Shown here: positions 16,357-24,996 of the stretch, piece after piece
Layout of the letters: every line of letters starts with the position of its first letter
Position numbering within the stretch: the stretch's first letter is position 1
Made by a program: the position numbers and the translations under genes
The notes under the pieces: model-generated
What the model saw: only the letters and a program-made list of their open reading frames with translations
Database searches by the model: none
What the model was told of the DNA's origin: nothing
Source of the DNA: Lactiplantibacillus pentosus
Lineage (GTDB): Bacteria; Bacillota; Bacilli; Lactobacillales; Lactobacillaceae
Direction: 5' to 3'
Length of the DNA stretch: 64,000 bases
NCBI RefSeq assembly: GCF_003641185.1
Contig: NZ_CP032757.1
Coordinates: 2,852,001 to 2,916,000, forward strand

Positions 16357-16610
16357 GAGCGGCGGCGTTGTTGATGCCGCTGATAGCCATTACCCCAGCA
16401 GACGTACGGAATAATGACCGCAATGATTGCCAGTGCATACTCGCGCACCGTCAAGTCCATCGCGTTGACCAACACCAAATAAGCCAGCAAAATAGTCCAC
16501 AAAACTGGCGCAATCCCGCCGACCCAGAAATGGCGACTGGCTGTAAAGACATATTCTTCTAAGATAAATACGACAATCGCCACGATCCCTAAAATCAATA
16601 GTTGCATCAT
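16353..16610 (-). CDS. Small three-helix membrane protein
   Basis: An 85-aa, almost entirely hydrophobic protein: helices at about residues 3-22, 30-50 and 57-75, then a basic tail (GYQRHQQRRRS). GGAAG precedes the ATG. It resembles small DUF-type integral membrane proteins of lactobacilli; no function can be assigned. First gene of the three-gene overlapping operon. Confidence 0.6.
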   Translation of the reverse strand: MMQLLILGIVAIVVFILEEYVFTASRHFWVGGIAPVLWTILLAYLVLVNAMDLTVREYALAIIAVIIPYVCWGNGYQRHQQRRRS

Positions 16611-16629
16611 GCCACTTCCTCACTTGTGA

Positions 16630-16938
16630 TTAAGCTTGCTTGTTAAGTTGCTGCAACATATCCACAAAACGTCCCGTGTTTAAGTTATCCACATCCTCAT
16701 CAGAATAGAAGATGATCATTTGTGAACGTTGTTCTGGGGATAAGTTGGCTTGCGACCCAAAATAGACTAAGTAGACGTCCGCACGATGGTCCGTCAAGCT
16801 CTGACCATAATCCGTGTCGAGCGTTACCGTGAAGTCCTTCCCTAATTGTTCTGACAATGCATCCATGAACGCCTGAACGTTCGCCGCTTTGGCTGTTTCC
16901 TGTCCTGCAACCACACTTGTAATAATATTAACTTGCAT
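16630..16938 (-). CDS. Hypothetical 102-aa cytosolic protein
   Basis: A soluble alpha/beta-like protein beginning MQVNIITSVVAGQETAKAAN and containing ADVYLVYFGSQ and MIIFYSDEDVDNLN. The alternating strand/helix pattern is like a small Rossmann or PTS EIIB-type fold, but no phosphorylatable Cys is present, so an EIIB role is not supported. AGGAG stands 8 bases before the ATG. It lies 19 bases upstream of the membrane-protein operon and may be its first gene. A perfect TTATCCACA lies inside (16685-16693). Confidence 0.6.
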   Translation of the reverse strand: MQVNIITSVVAGQETAKAANVQAFMDALSEQLGKDFTVTLDTDYGQSLTDHRADVYLVYFGSQANLSPEQRSQMIIFYSDEDVDNLNTGRFVDMLQQLNKQA

Positions 16939-17014
16939 CCGAAAAACTCCTAGTTAATTATTTAAAACTCAATTTTCACCCTAGCGCATTTTCCCGTAAA
17001 TCGCAAGTCACGCG

Positions 17015-17031
17015 TTATCCACAGTGGACAA
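17015..17031. promoter_or_regulatory. DnaA-box dyad TTATCCACAGTGGACAA
   Basis: A perfect DnaA-box 9-mer (17015-17023) whose mirrored half continues as GGACAA, forming an imperfect palindrome between the 102-aa gene and the phosphatase-like gene. Other perfect TTATCCACA copies on the same strand are at 13694-13702, 15974-15982 and 16685-16693. Confidence 0.5.
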
Positions 17032-17032
17032 C

Positions 17033-17671
17033 TTAGTGGCTGGCTTGCAATGTAAACTTATCCCCTGTATAAGTCACCACGGCAACTGCACTCGGGGCAA
17101 TTTCTTCACGGGTCGCCATACTGCCCGTTGCGAGGTAGTGAATCATCCGCATCGTTGCGGGATCCACGACCAGTAGCGCTGTTCCCTGGTCACGCGTCGC
17201 TGCCACGACTTCTTGTAAGCCCCCTTGGTAGCGGGTCCAAAATTCAGTCCCGCTTTCTGCCAACCCATCTGCATCATGATCGTGCAGCAGTGTCTGCAAT
17301 TCACTCGGCGTTTGGTCGGCCGCAAAGTCTGGTACACTCGGATAGCCTAGTTTGGTCGCAAAACCAGACCACACGGCTGCCCGTTCTGTGCCTTCAAACC
17401 CACCATAAAATGGCGCACGTAATGCCGACAATGTCTGTAACTTAACCGCTTGCGGCTGCGCATTTAAAATCAGTTGCGCCGTCTGAACAGCCCGACCGGT
17501 ATCACTCGCAAAGGCCGCCTCAAATGGTGTATCGGCGAGCTGCTGTCCAACGGCCGCACTCGCTTGGACGCCAGCGACAGTTAGCGGTGTGCCACTCCAA
17601 CCCTGGAACCGGTCAAGTTGATTAAAGTACGTTGCCCCCGCAACGACTAAGTATAAGGTGATAGATTTCAT
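17033..17671 (-). CDS. Histidine-phosphatase-fold protein lacking catalytic histidines
   Basis: A 212-aa member of the phosphoglycerate mutase-like fold, recognisable by LYLVxxGxTxFN at the N-terminus, FQGWSGTPLTVAGVQ, SDTGRAVQTAQLIL and YGGFEGT. In active members the first motif reads LVRHGxT; here it is LVVAGAT, so both the Arg and the phosphorylated His are gone. The second His, usually in VSHG near the C-terminus, is also replaced (LVVDPATMRMIH). The remaining phosphate-pocket Arg (GRAVQTA) and Glu (FEGT) are present. It is therefore most likely a pseudoenzyme that binds a ligand or partner. GGAG precedes the ATG. Monocistronic. Confidence 0.85.
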   Translation of the reverse strand: MKSITLYLVVAGATYFNQLDRFQGWSGTPLTVAGVQASAAVGQQLADTPFEAAFASDTGRAVQTAQLILNAQPQAVKLQTLSALRAPFYGGFEGTERAAVWSGFATKLGYPSVPDFAADQTPSELQTLLHDHDADGLAESGTEFWTRYQGGLQEVVAATRDQGTALLVVDPATMRMIHYLATGSMATREEIAPSAVAVVTYTGDKFTLQASH

Positions 17672-17817
17672 GGTGAATTCTCCGTTAGTTTTTTAGATTA
17701 TTCAACTATTTTAGCATAAAAGCGGGGGCGGACAAACGGGTCTTTGTGACTAGTTTGGTGTGAATTTGAGTAGAAAGTCGTGCTGGCTGGCGCATAGCTG
17801 CTATACACAACACATAA

Positions 17818-17844
17818 AGGACACGACGGAGGTGGTCGTGTCCT
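17818..17844 (-). terminator. Hairpin downstream of the MFS gene
   Basis: AGGACACGAC and GTCGTGTCCT form a perfect 10-bp stem about 60 bases after the stop of the gene at 17903; the U tract is poor. Confidence 0.55.
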
Positions 17845-17902
17845 CTTAAAACTGGTATTCACTAGTCTGGTTGGTCTTCTTATCATCCACTAATAAATCT
17901 CG

Positions 17903-19093
17903 TCAAACCTCGTGTCCCATCGCCGTATATCGAGATATAAATCCCGCACCGAATCGAATAATTCCAGCCGCAATAATAACAACTGACATCTGGTAACCAC
18001 GCCCCAAGATTAACCCACCGACCCATGAGCCCAATGGAATTGCGGCGTACGATACCATTCTAGTGACGGCCACGACTCGTCCTAACAGCCGTTCGGGGAC
18101 CGTTCGCTGTCGTAATGAAAAGTACGTAACAACATTCAGTGTTCCAAAAACATTAATACTTGCTAGTATCAACCCAATATAAATGAAATTATGACTAAAT
18201 AGCAGTAAAAAAGTTAAGCCGCCCGCCCACATCGTACTGCTCGTCAAAACGGCACCAGCTTTGCGATTAGTTATTAGTCTTGTCGAAAGAAGCCCACCTA
18301 ACAATGCCCCGATACCAGCAATCGTCATAGCAATCGACGTTTCAAACAATGAATATCCTAGCTGTTTAATCATATAATACATGTAATTAGCTTCAAACAT
18401 ATTCAATGCAAAGTTAGTGAAAAAGAACATCAATGAACCGCTTAAAATAACTCGTTGCTTGATTGTATAGGCAAAACCCGTTTGTAGGTCACCCAAGATA
18501 CTGCTGTGACTTCGCTCAGCTATCCGCTGACTTGGCAACCAACATAATAGAAGTGCTGCAGCTAAAAATGACCCAACATCCACTAACAGACCAGTATATC
18601 CGCCAATCAAAGTAATAATTGCACCACCTAGCAAGGGACCAACCACTGAAATACAATTTTCAATCGTTTGGATTGTTGCATTAGCAGCCACCAAGTAGTC
18701 ATTAGCCACCAATTCTGGAATAATACTCTGAAATCCTGGATGGGTCAACGGATCGACTGAAGCCAACAAGAAGATGGCAATATACATGAGCGGATAATTT
18801 AATTGACGCTGCCATAAGACGCTCAGCAGCAATAGTGCCAACCCGCTCGCGATGAAATTTCCAAAAATCAGCACATGCTTTTTGGAATAGTTATCCGCAA
18901 CAACCCCACCAATCATGGAGAAAACAATCCAAGGGATAAACGAAACTCCAAACGCTGTTGCAGCATGATAAGCTGAACCTGTCTTCTGTAGGATTACAAC
19001 AGGCAAGGCCAGTTTGTATAACCAATCGCCAATACTTGATATTAAAAAGCTTAGCCATAAAAATCGAAATGCTGATTGTCGCATATTAATCAC
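17903..19093 (-). CDS. MFS transporter (MFS_3 / macrolide-efflux type)
   Basis: A 396-aa, 12-helix major facilitator. The opening FLWLSFLISSIGDWLYKLALPVVILQ and the GGVVADNYSKKHVLIFGN loop (motif A) are typical of the MefA/EntS-like drug or siderophore efflux branch. Proton-driven export of an unknown compound is likely. It is divergent from an Rgg-type regulator (19233) with a 139-base shared promoter region, which strongly suggests that the regulator controls it. A hairpin follows the gene. Confidence 0.88.
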   Translation of the reverse strand: MINMRQSAFRFLWLSFLISSIGDWLYKLALPVVILQKTGSAYHAATAFGVSFIPWIVFSMIGGVVADNYSKKHVLIFGNFIASGLALLLLSVLWQRQLNYPLMYIAIFLLASVDPLTHPGFQSIIPELVANDYLVAANATIQTIENCISVVGPLLGGAIITLIGGYTGLLVDVGSFLAAALLLCWLPSQRIAERSHSSILGDLQTGFAYTIKQRVILSGSLMFFFTNFALNMFEANYMYYMIKQLGYSLFETSIAMTIAGIGALLGGLLSTRLITNRKAGAVLTSSTMWAGGLTFLLLFSHNFIYIGLILASINVFGTLNVVTYFSLRQRTVPERLLGRVVAVTRMVSYAAIPLGSWVGGLILGRGYQMSVVIIAAGIIRFGAGFISRYTAMGHEV

Positions 19094-19232
19094 GTTCCTA
19101 TTCGTCCAAATTGGTCTGCCAGGGCGCTTGGCTGACTCATGCTTACCAGATTCACACCACGCGCCACCATCTCGCAGTTATGATAAACTGATTAACGAAA
19201 GGAAGCGCAAAATTTGCGTATAGGACAAAAAG

Positions 19233-20129
19233 ATGACTGAAATCGGTGAAATCTATCGTGATTTTCGACTTGGAAAACACGTTACGCTAAAAGATGCTAG
19301 CAGTGGCATCGTCTCACTAGCATTTTTATCTCGCTTTGAACGCGGGCTTTACGATATATCGTTCAATCACTTATTAGAACTACTGGACCGGATTAACGTG
19401 CAACTATCTGAATTTGAATTCATGTACAATCAGAGAAATGATACAACGACTGACTTACTTCCTACTTTTCAGCGAGCCTTTCAAGCTGGAGATACTGTCA
19501 CCCTGAAAAACCACTTATTGATTTGGCAACGCCAACAGGGGAATTTTGCAGAATTACAAGTGATCCAGTTGAAAATGATGCTCACGATTCTGGGTAATCC
19601 ACTAGTTTCACAAACAGACATCCGTACGCTTGAAGAACACTTCAACACCATTACCAACTGGACTTTTTTTGAGCTTTATTTATATGGACATTCCCTGCAA
19701 TTTTTTGATAAAAATATGGCTGTCAATTTATTCAAAGAGTTATTCAAGAAGGGCATCTTTTATGACAATTTTCGCTCAGACTCTTTTTCGATGCTTTTCT
19801 ACATTCATAACAACTTAATTTTGTACTTAATTGACCAAAAAGATTTAGCCAACGCTCATATTTTAGTGGATTCACTTAGTCGCTACTTTGAACATCATGA
19901 ACGCGATTATTACCACACCGCACGACTGTTCAACTTACAAGGATTAGTCACTTACCTGAGTGGTGACCATTCGCTCGGGTTAAAGTTGTTGCGACGCGCA
20001 AATGTGATTACGTTTCTCTGCAATCATCGCAGTGGCTTTCTCGAAAATGAACACAACTACTTAACCCGCTTCTTATCAGCCGGTGAATTAGAGACAATCT
20101 TCGACTTTTCAAACCTCGAAGCACTTTAA
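19233..20129 (+). CDS. Rgg/GadR/MutR-family regulator 1
   Basis: A 298-aa protein with an N-terminal XRE-type helix-turn-helix (residues 1-65, IGEIYRDFRLGKHVTLKDAS...FLSRFERGLYDISFNHLLELLDRINV) and a long all-helical C-terminal domain of TPR-like repeats, the Rgg peptide-binding architecture. Many Rgg proteins sense short hydrophobic peptides; others act alone. It is divergent from an MFS exporter gene (19093) that it probably regulates. TATGAT at about 19180 is a possible -10. I found no short hydrophobic peptide gene beside it. Two more Rgg proteins with the same relation to exporters are at 24997 and 57873. Confidence 0.88.
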   Translation: MTEIGEIYRDFRLGKHVTLKDASSGIVSLAFLSRFERGLYDISFNHLLELLDRINVQLSEFEFMYNQRNDTTTDLLPTFQRAFQAGDTVTLKNHLLIWQRQQGNFAELQVIQLKMMLTILGNPLVSQTDIRTLEEHFNTITNWTFFELYLYGHSLQFFDKNMAVNLFKELFKKGIFYDNFRSDSFSMLFYIHNNLILYLIDQKDLANAHILVDSLSRYFEHHERDYYHTARLFNLQGLVTYLSGDHSLGLKLLRRANVITFLCNHRSGFLENEHNYLTRFLSAGELETIFDFSNLEAL

Positions 20130-20239
20130 CTAATGTGGTCAACCAGCACTTTTACTCATAATTGACGGAACAAGTCGTTCAGATCATAACAGCGTTTCGG
20201 CACTTGGAATAATGTGGCCGTCGCTAGCATCAGCGTGTT

Positions 20240-20283
20240 AAAAAACGAGTTATTCAGCATTTCTCCTGAATAACTCGTTTTTT
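20240..20283. terminator. Bidirectional terminator
   Basis: AAAAAACGAGTTATTCAG pairs perfectly with CTGAATAACTCGTTTTTT around ATTTCTC. It can end both the Rgg transcript and the antitoxin-like transcript from the other strand. Confidence 0.9.
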
Positions 20284-20357
20284 ATAAGGCTATTTAGTTG
20301 CACGACGCATCTTCACACAAATCCATTGATCGACAAACACAGCTGTCAACAATATTG

Positions 20358-20576
20358 TTAATTCTCAAACCGGTCCCACTCCCGATCTTCCTGGGAAATA
20401 CGATTGCGAAAGCCAACCCAGTCAGCCGGGTTAGCGAACAGCCCCTGATGAACTGGTGTCAACACTAGCGTATCATCCATCTGATGGAGCTCGTACCGGT
20501 CACCCACTGTTAGTCCCAACGCTGCCGGCAGCACAACGCCCACGTCATGACCTATCTGACGAATTTTCACTTCCAT
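20358..20576 (-). CDS. AbrB/MazE-like antitoxin without adjacent toxin
   Basis: A 72-aa protein starting MEVKIRQIGHDVGVVLPAAL, the swapped-hairpin AbrB/SpoVT/MazE DNA-binding fold, followed by a Glu/Asp/Trp-rich tail (DWVGFRNRISQEDREWDRF) typical of the toxin-binding part of MazE-like antitoxins. AAAGGGTGG precedes the ATG at 20576; the longer frame upstream to 20675 has no support. No MazF/PemK or other toxin gene follows: the next sequence is a terminator and the Rgg gene. It is thus an orphan antitoxin or an autonomous regulator. Confidence 0.78.
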   Translation of the reverse strand: MEVKIRQIGHDVGVVLPAALGLTVGDRYELHQMDDTLVLTPVHQGLFANPADWVGFRNRISQEDREWDRFEN

Positions 20577-20708
20577 CACGCGACCACCCTTTCTGGTCAG
20601 GCCCCATGTTACCACGGCGGAGAAACCCGAAGACATTAACAACAATACGATTAAAACAAAAGGGCCGGTCTTCACCAGCCCTATTGAACGATGCTAAATT
20701 AATCTGAC

Positions 20709-21152
20709 CTACCGAATGACTAGTACCGAAATCGGTGCGTGCTTTGCCATGTAGGCCGCTTGCGACCCGAAATACTTGCGGACACCGTGCTTGGCAACCG
20801 AACCAATCACTAATAAGTCCGGCTTCAAGGCTGGAATCACCGTTTTCACGATGGTCTCGCCTGGGTCACCTTCATCGACGACCGCGTTGACATCCGTCAC
20901 ACCGAAATCACGTGCTAACTTCTGATACTGCATGACGTGTTCTTCTAGATCCTTACGCTGGCCGTGAACAAAATCCTTGCTCATGGCTTCGTAAACGTTC
21001 ATATTATCCTGTTCCAAAATTGAAACGATGGTCAACTTGGCCCCGTCACTTTTGGCCCGGTTAATGGCGTACCGGAACGCTAACTGGGCATCATCTGAAT
21101 CATCAACACCAACTAAGATGTGCTTGAATTCCTTAGGACTCATCTCTGACAT
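20709..21152 (-). CDS. Universal stress protein, UspA family
   Basis: A 147-aa Usp fold: ILVGVDDSDDAQLAFRYAI at the N-terminus (strand 1 and nucleotide Asp), VDEGDPGETIV in the middle, and DLLVIGSVAKHGVRKYFGSQAAYMAKHAPISVLVIR at the end. The last segment is the usual G-x2-G-x9-G(S/T) ATP loop but its first Gly pair is altered, so nucleotide binding is uncertain. Cytoplasmic stress-related protein; monocistronic, GAATTC-rich start preceded by GGAG. Confidence 0.9.
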   Translation of the reverse strand: MSEMSPKEFKHILVGVDDSDDAQLAFRYAINRAKSDGAKLTIVSILEQDNMNVYEAMSKDFVHGQRKDLEEHVMQYQKLARDFGVTDVNAVVDEGDPGETIVKTVIPALKPDLLVIGSVAKHGVRKYFGSQAAYMAKHAPISVLVIR

Positions 21153-21223
21153 CTGACTCCACTCCCCATTCTCTGATAATCTGACTACACCCTTATTTTC
21201 ATCAATTTAATTGTAATTGTCAA

Positions 21224-21793
21224 TTATGACTGCGGGGTATTTTCTTTCAGGACGCGCGCCGGATTACCCACGACGATGACGTTGTCTGGAAATGAGTGCG
21301 TCACGACCGCGCCAGCGCCAACAATCACGTTATTACCTAGCGTGACGCCCGGTAAAATCACCGCGCTACCGCCGATCCAAACATCGTTGCCAATCGTAAT
21401 CGGCGCCGTCCGTTCAGCTTCCGTCCGCCGCACAGTCGGATCTAGTGGATGGGCTGGCGTATACAAGCCTACTTTGGGACCAAACTTACAATCATTGCCA
21501 ATCGTGATTAGGCCTTCATCACATAATGTGACGCCATGATTGGCGTAAAAATGGTTCCCAATGCGAATGTTGACGCCGTAGCTAAATTCAAACGTTGGTT
21601 CGACAAAGAAACGGTCACCGGCTGAGCGTAACAGACTTTTGACTTTGGTATTACGTTCATCATTATCGGCAATCTGGTTATATTGCATTAGCTTGGTTCG
21701 AACGTCTCGCCTCAGCTGCTGGAGGAGCGGTGATTCCAAGTACAGTTCGCCATTAATCATTTGTTGGTACGCTGAATCATTATCGATTTCCAT
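21224..21793 (-). CDS. Sugar O-acetyltransferase, LacA/Maa family
   Basis: A 189-aa paralogue of the enzyme at 13040-13663 with the same Mac N-terminal domain (MINGELYLESPL) and beta-helix hexapeptides (IRIGNHFYANHGVTL ... ITIGNDVWIGGSAVILPGVTLGNN). The catalytic His lies in TPAHPLDPTVR. It uses acetyl-CoA to acetylate a sugar or related hydroxyl. AAGGAAG precedes the ATG. It is divergent from the HAD gene at 21890. Two such enzymes 8 kb apart suggest different acceptor sugars. Confidence 0.88.
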   Translation of the reverse strand: MEIDNDSAYQQMINGELYLESPLLQQLRRDVRTKLMQYNQIADNDERNTKVKSLLRSAGDRFFVEPTFEFSYGVNIRIGNHFYANHGVTLCDEGLITIGNDCKFGPKVGLYTPAHPLDPTVRRTEAERTAPITIGNDVWIGGSAVILPGVTLGNNVIVGAGAVVTHSFPDNVIVVGNPARVLKENTPQS

Positions 21794-21889
21794 GTTTAAC
21801 TTCCTTTAAATTATGATAACTTAAGCATACCACACTGCCAAAATTTGCTGTATGATGGTTTCAATAAACCTATTGAAAGTAGTGGTTCC

Positions 21890-22573
21890 ATGCAGTATGC
21901 AATTTTTGATCTCGACAATACAATTCTTGATTTTGACCGCGCCGAAACGGCCAGTTTGACTGCCGTCTTTCAGAATCACGGTGTGCCTAATATTCCACAA
22001 GCCGAAGACGATTATCAAGCCTACAACGAAACCATCTGGCGTCAAATCGAACAAGGCGGACCGCGAGATACCTTACTAGACCAGCGTTTTGAAGTCTTCT
22101 TAGCGACCCTTGGCATTACCGTCGATGGTCCGAGTGTCCAACAAGAATATGACCAATTGCTGGCCCATAGTTACCAAGTAATTCCGGGCGCACGTGACCT
22201 GTTGCACACACTGAAAGATGCCGGCATGACCTTGCTAGTGGGCACCAACGGCATCAAGCATACCCAGCTCAGTCGTTTGGCAGGGGCCCACATGACCCCT
22301 TATTTTGACCACATCTTCATCTCTGAGAGTGTCGGCTATGCCAAACCAAACCCCCACTTTTTCCAAGCGATTCACGCACAGTATCCTGAAATGACGACCA
22401 CCAATACGGTCATGGTCGGTGACAGCCTGCGCTCTGATATTGCCGGCGCGGCCAACGTTCAACTGCCGAGCGTGTGGTATAACCCACAGCACTTGTCCAA
22501 TGAGTCCGCCATTAAACCAACTTATACTGTGGATAACTTTACACAGCTACAAAAACTGTTATTAACCGCTTAA
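21890..22573 (+). CDS. HAD hydrolase, YjjG/YfnB-like
   Basis: A 227-aa HAD phosphatase with motif I FDLDNTILD (nucleophile Asp), motif II VGTNG, motif III Lys in GYAKPNP and motif IV MVGDSLRSDI. The cap is an alpha-helical C1 type (residues about 15-95). YjjG-type members dephosphorylate nucleoside monophosphates including non-canonical pyrimidine nucleotides. I start it at the ATG at 21890, matching MQYAIFDLDNT; an upstream frame to 21845 adds a tail not seen in the family. It is followed by a terminator. Confidence 0.88.
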   Translation: MQYAIFDLDNTILDFDRAETASLTAVFQNHGVPNIPQAEDDYQAYNETIWRQIEQGGPRDTLLDQRFEVFLATLGITVDGPSVQQEYDQLLAHSYQVIPGARDLLHTLKDAGMTLLVGTNGIKHTQLSRLAGAHMTPYFDHIFISESVGYAKPNPHFFQAIHAQYPEMTTTNTVMVGDSLRSDIAGAANVQLPSVWYNPQHLSNESAIKPTYTVDNFTQLQKLLLTA

Positions 22574-22664
22574 CCACCGTTAACGATTGTCAGTGCGACT
22601 ATTGACCGGCCATCGTCATTTTGGTTCATGAACCTAGTCATCACTGACGGTGAATCTCAAACAT

Positions 22665-22706
22665 GCCTTCAGAAATCCATATTGCCGGTTTCTGAGGGCT
22701 TTTTTG
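22665..22706 (+). terminator. Terminator of the HAD gene
   Basis: GCCTTCAGAAA and TTTCTGAGGGC pair with a 13-base loop and are followed by TTTTTT. Confidence 0.88.
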
Positions 22707-22780
22707 TGCTGAGATTCAGTTGGTCACTGTCCCCGATATGCAGGCGTTAGCTGATTTTAGAAATACAGGTACTACTAAAC

Positions 22781-23527
22781 CTAAATCAATTTTTGCCTTA
22801 GAGGCTTGAACTTAATACTTGCAACTGCCAGCAGCATAATGACGATCAGTACAATCCCCATTCTGACCACAAAGTAAGTATCAATCGCATGGTTAACCAG
22901 GTTTCGCGGCATTAACAACAAGGTCGGCGACCAAGACTTGAAGCCATTGGTACCATTCAATATTCCGGCAACTAAGACCAACACTTCAATCGTAATTGCT
23001 GACAAAAATGGCGATGACCACCAAATACCAATCACTGCACCGACAATAACCAACGCCACGATAACGACCATATTTAAAGCTAGAAGGGCCAAGGCATTCC
23101 CAACGTCGATTTTGCCATCAAATAATACAAACGTCATATAAAATGCACATGCCCCACCGATTGCCATTGATACGGCAGTGACGGCACCCCCCATCATCAC
23201 TCTCGGCATAAAAATCTGTCCAGCCGACTGTGCACGAGTCGTGTAAAATAACACCAGCGATTTATTCTTTCCGAGATAACATTTTGACGCCACTAAGAAT
23301 ACCAATATAAATAACACCAATTGTTCAACATTTTTAAAATAGGCTAATAGAACCACTGGCCAAGTTGGGGCCGACATAATGATTTTGGCGGAATCACCAC
23401 CAAACTGTTTGAGAATTTCATCAGCAAAATACGCAGATAACGGTGCGATTATTCCAGACACCGCACAAATAATGAACGCAACAACGAAACTTTTACTGCG
23501 ATACCATCTTAAGACCTCCAACTTCAT
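22781..23527 (-). CDS. ABC-2 type transporter permease
   Basis: A 248-aa permease with six hydrophobic helices (about residues 12-32, 60-82, 108-130, 140-165, 172-190 and 220-240). No family beyond ABC-2 is recognised. Its start overlaps the ATPase stop by 4 bases, so the two are translationally coupled. Third gene of an operon driven from upstream of 24610, opposite an Rgg regulator. Transporters of this build are often self-immunity or peptide-antibiotic exporters; the substrate is unknown. Confidence 0.82.
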   Translation of the reverse strand: MKLEVLRWYRSKSFVVAFIICAVSGIIAPLSAYFADEILKQFGGDSAKIIMSAPTWPVVLLAYFKNVEQLVLFILVFLVASKCYLGKNKSLVLFYTTRAQSAGQIFMPRVMMGGAVTAVSMAIGGACAFYMTFVLFDGKIDVGNALALLALNMVVIVALVIVGAVIGIWWSSPFLSAITIEVLVLVAGILNGTNGFKSWSPTLLLMPRNLVNHAIDTYFVVRMGIVLIVIMLLAVASIKFKPLRQKLI

Positions 23528-24423
23528 TCTTTCCCCTCCCGTTGCAACACCGCATCTTCAAACGACCTTTCCAACGTCATTTCGTGCCTGCCTAGGTATC
23601 TGATCTGAGTGGCCATTGGTATCATCAGTTGTAAAATTTTAGATAGTTGGTCGTCTGGAAAAATGACCTGCTGATTTTGACCATCCCACTGAACCTCAGC
23701 CCCCTTATGACTGAGATAATTGAGTGTTGCCTCACCAGCTTCAATGTCTCGAAGCGCTAATGTTGCCATGTGATCATTCACCGTTATGAAATCTGCTGCT
23801 GGCCCTTCATAAATCAACTGTCCCTTGTTCAACACAATTAGCGACGTTGCGATTTTTTGAATGTCGCTCAAGATATGACTTGAGATGATAACTGTTAGTC
23901 TGCGAGAAACTTCTGTGATGATTTTTAAAATGTCGGCTCGTCCAAACGGATCCAGTGCACTGGTTGGCTCATCCAACAATAACAACTGTGGTTCTAACAC
24001 CAATGCAGCCGCAATTCCCAATCGTTGCTTCATACCACGCGAGAAATTCCCGGCTATTCGGTAACGATGTTCAAACAGTCCCACCTGTTCTAAAGTCTGC
24101 GTAATTTTAGCGGCATTGACGTCTTTTCCAGCCAATCGCAAAGATTGTTGCATAATTTCAAACGCACTCAGATATGGATCGAATTCGGGCGTATCTGGAC
24201 AATAGGCAATGTGTGCCGTTTCAGCAACGACAGTCCCTTCAAAAAGGCCAATCTGCCCAATAAATGTATTGAGAAGTGTCGTTTTTCCAGCCCCATTCGG
24301 TCCAATTAAGCCAATCACACCAGTAGATTGTTCAATTGAAACGTTGATATGATCGAGCGCCAGAAAATCTTTGAATTTGACAGTTAAATCTGTGGTTTCA
24401 ACGATTTTTTTCACGCTTTTCAC
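23524..24423 (-). CDS. ABC transporter ATP-binding protein
   Basis: A 299-aa ATPase with Walker A GPNGAGKTTL, signature FSRGMKQRLG, Walker B LLLLDEPTSALDP and switch His in ISSHIL. The C-terminal 80 residues form an accessory domain found in ABC-2 drug/bacteriocin exporters (CcmA class). It overlaps the upstream small membrane-protein gene by 26 bases and the permease by 4. It energises the permease encoded next and is presumably controlled by the divergent Rgg protein at 24997. Confidence 0.92.
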   Translation of the reverse strand: MKSVKKIVETTDLTVKFKDFLALDHINVSIEQSTGVIGLIGPNGAGKTTLLNTFIGQIGLFEGTVVAETAHIAYCPDTPEFDPYLSAFEIMQQSLRLAGKDVNAAKITQTLEQVGLFEHRYRIAGNFSRGMKQRLGIAAALVLEPQLLLLDEPTSALDPFGRADILKIITEVSRRLTVIISSHILSDIQKIATSLIVLNKGQLIYEGPAADFITVNDHMATLALRDIEAGEATLNYLSHKGAEVQWDGQNQQVIFPDDQLSKILQLMIPMATQIRYLGRHEMTLERSFEDAVLQREGKE

Positions 24424-24610
24424 CTTCTAGTTGACGTCCTAACACATAATAAAGTAACCCGCCGAGCGGTACTGAAAGGCAAATGACAAGGCCCCACACT
24501 AGCTTAGGCACATATTTGGTTGTCTTGATTACATGCGTTAAATCGTACAAAAAGTAACCGATATAAATCAGGTAAATTAGAATTAATGGGACTAGGATTT
24601 CGTAAATCAT
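24398..24610 (-). CDS. PLDc_N-like small membrane protein
   Basis: A 70-aa protein with two membrane helices (about 4-25 and 38-60) and the end GGLLYYVLGRQLEGEKREKNR, matching the phospholipase-D N-terminal (PLDc_N) family of tiny membrane proteins that often accompany ABC-2 transporters and bacteriocin-related clusters. GAGGAGG precedes the ATG. First gene of the operon with the ABC pair. It may be an accessory or immunity-like subunit; this is inference from context. Confidence 0.7.
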   Translation of the reverse strand: MIYEILVPLILIYLIYIGYFLYDLTHVIKTTKYVPKLVWGLVICLSVPLGGLLYYVLGRQLEGEKREKNR

Positions 24611-24996
24611 CAGGTTCCTCCTCAGTTTTCAAAATTAATCTGGTGACCTAAATTTTCATAATTCTGAATGCGCCGATTTTTCGGCCTTTCAGCAGTGCTA
24701 CCTAATTTGTCTTTATGGGAATTGTTATACCCGAATGCGCACCATAACGACATTTGTTGAACAACGTACTTTGCACGTGCGACTTGGCACTGCCGCTATC
24801 TTCACAATCAGCGACGTTATTCGCAATCAACTCATCGTCTAAAATCGTTGCACATCGTACAAATCAGTCGTCAACCATTCTTCACCAGTGATATACTGAT
24901 AGCATACAATAATTTTCAGAAAACTGGCCATGAGGTTGTGTATGTTTAACATCTGACACAGATATGTGACATCGTCAGTATTTAGGAGGCCCCCGA
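24611..24996. other. Divergent promoter region, Rgg2/ABC operon
   Basis: About 385 bases with no gene of convincing size. A search by eye for a short hydrophobic peptide gene found only an 8-codon frame (24930-24956) without a ribosome binding site. It must hold the promoters of both transcripts. Confidence 0.5.

Noticed and set aside
24930..24956. 8-codon peptide frame beside Rgg2
   Set aside because: No ribosome binding site and not a typical hydrophobic pheromone.
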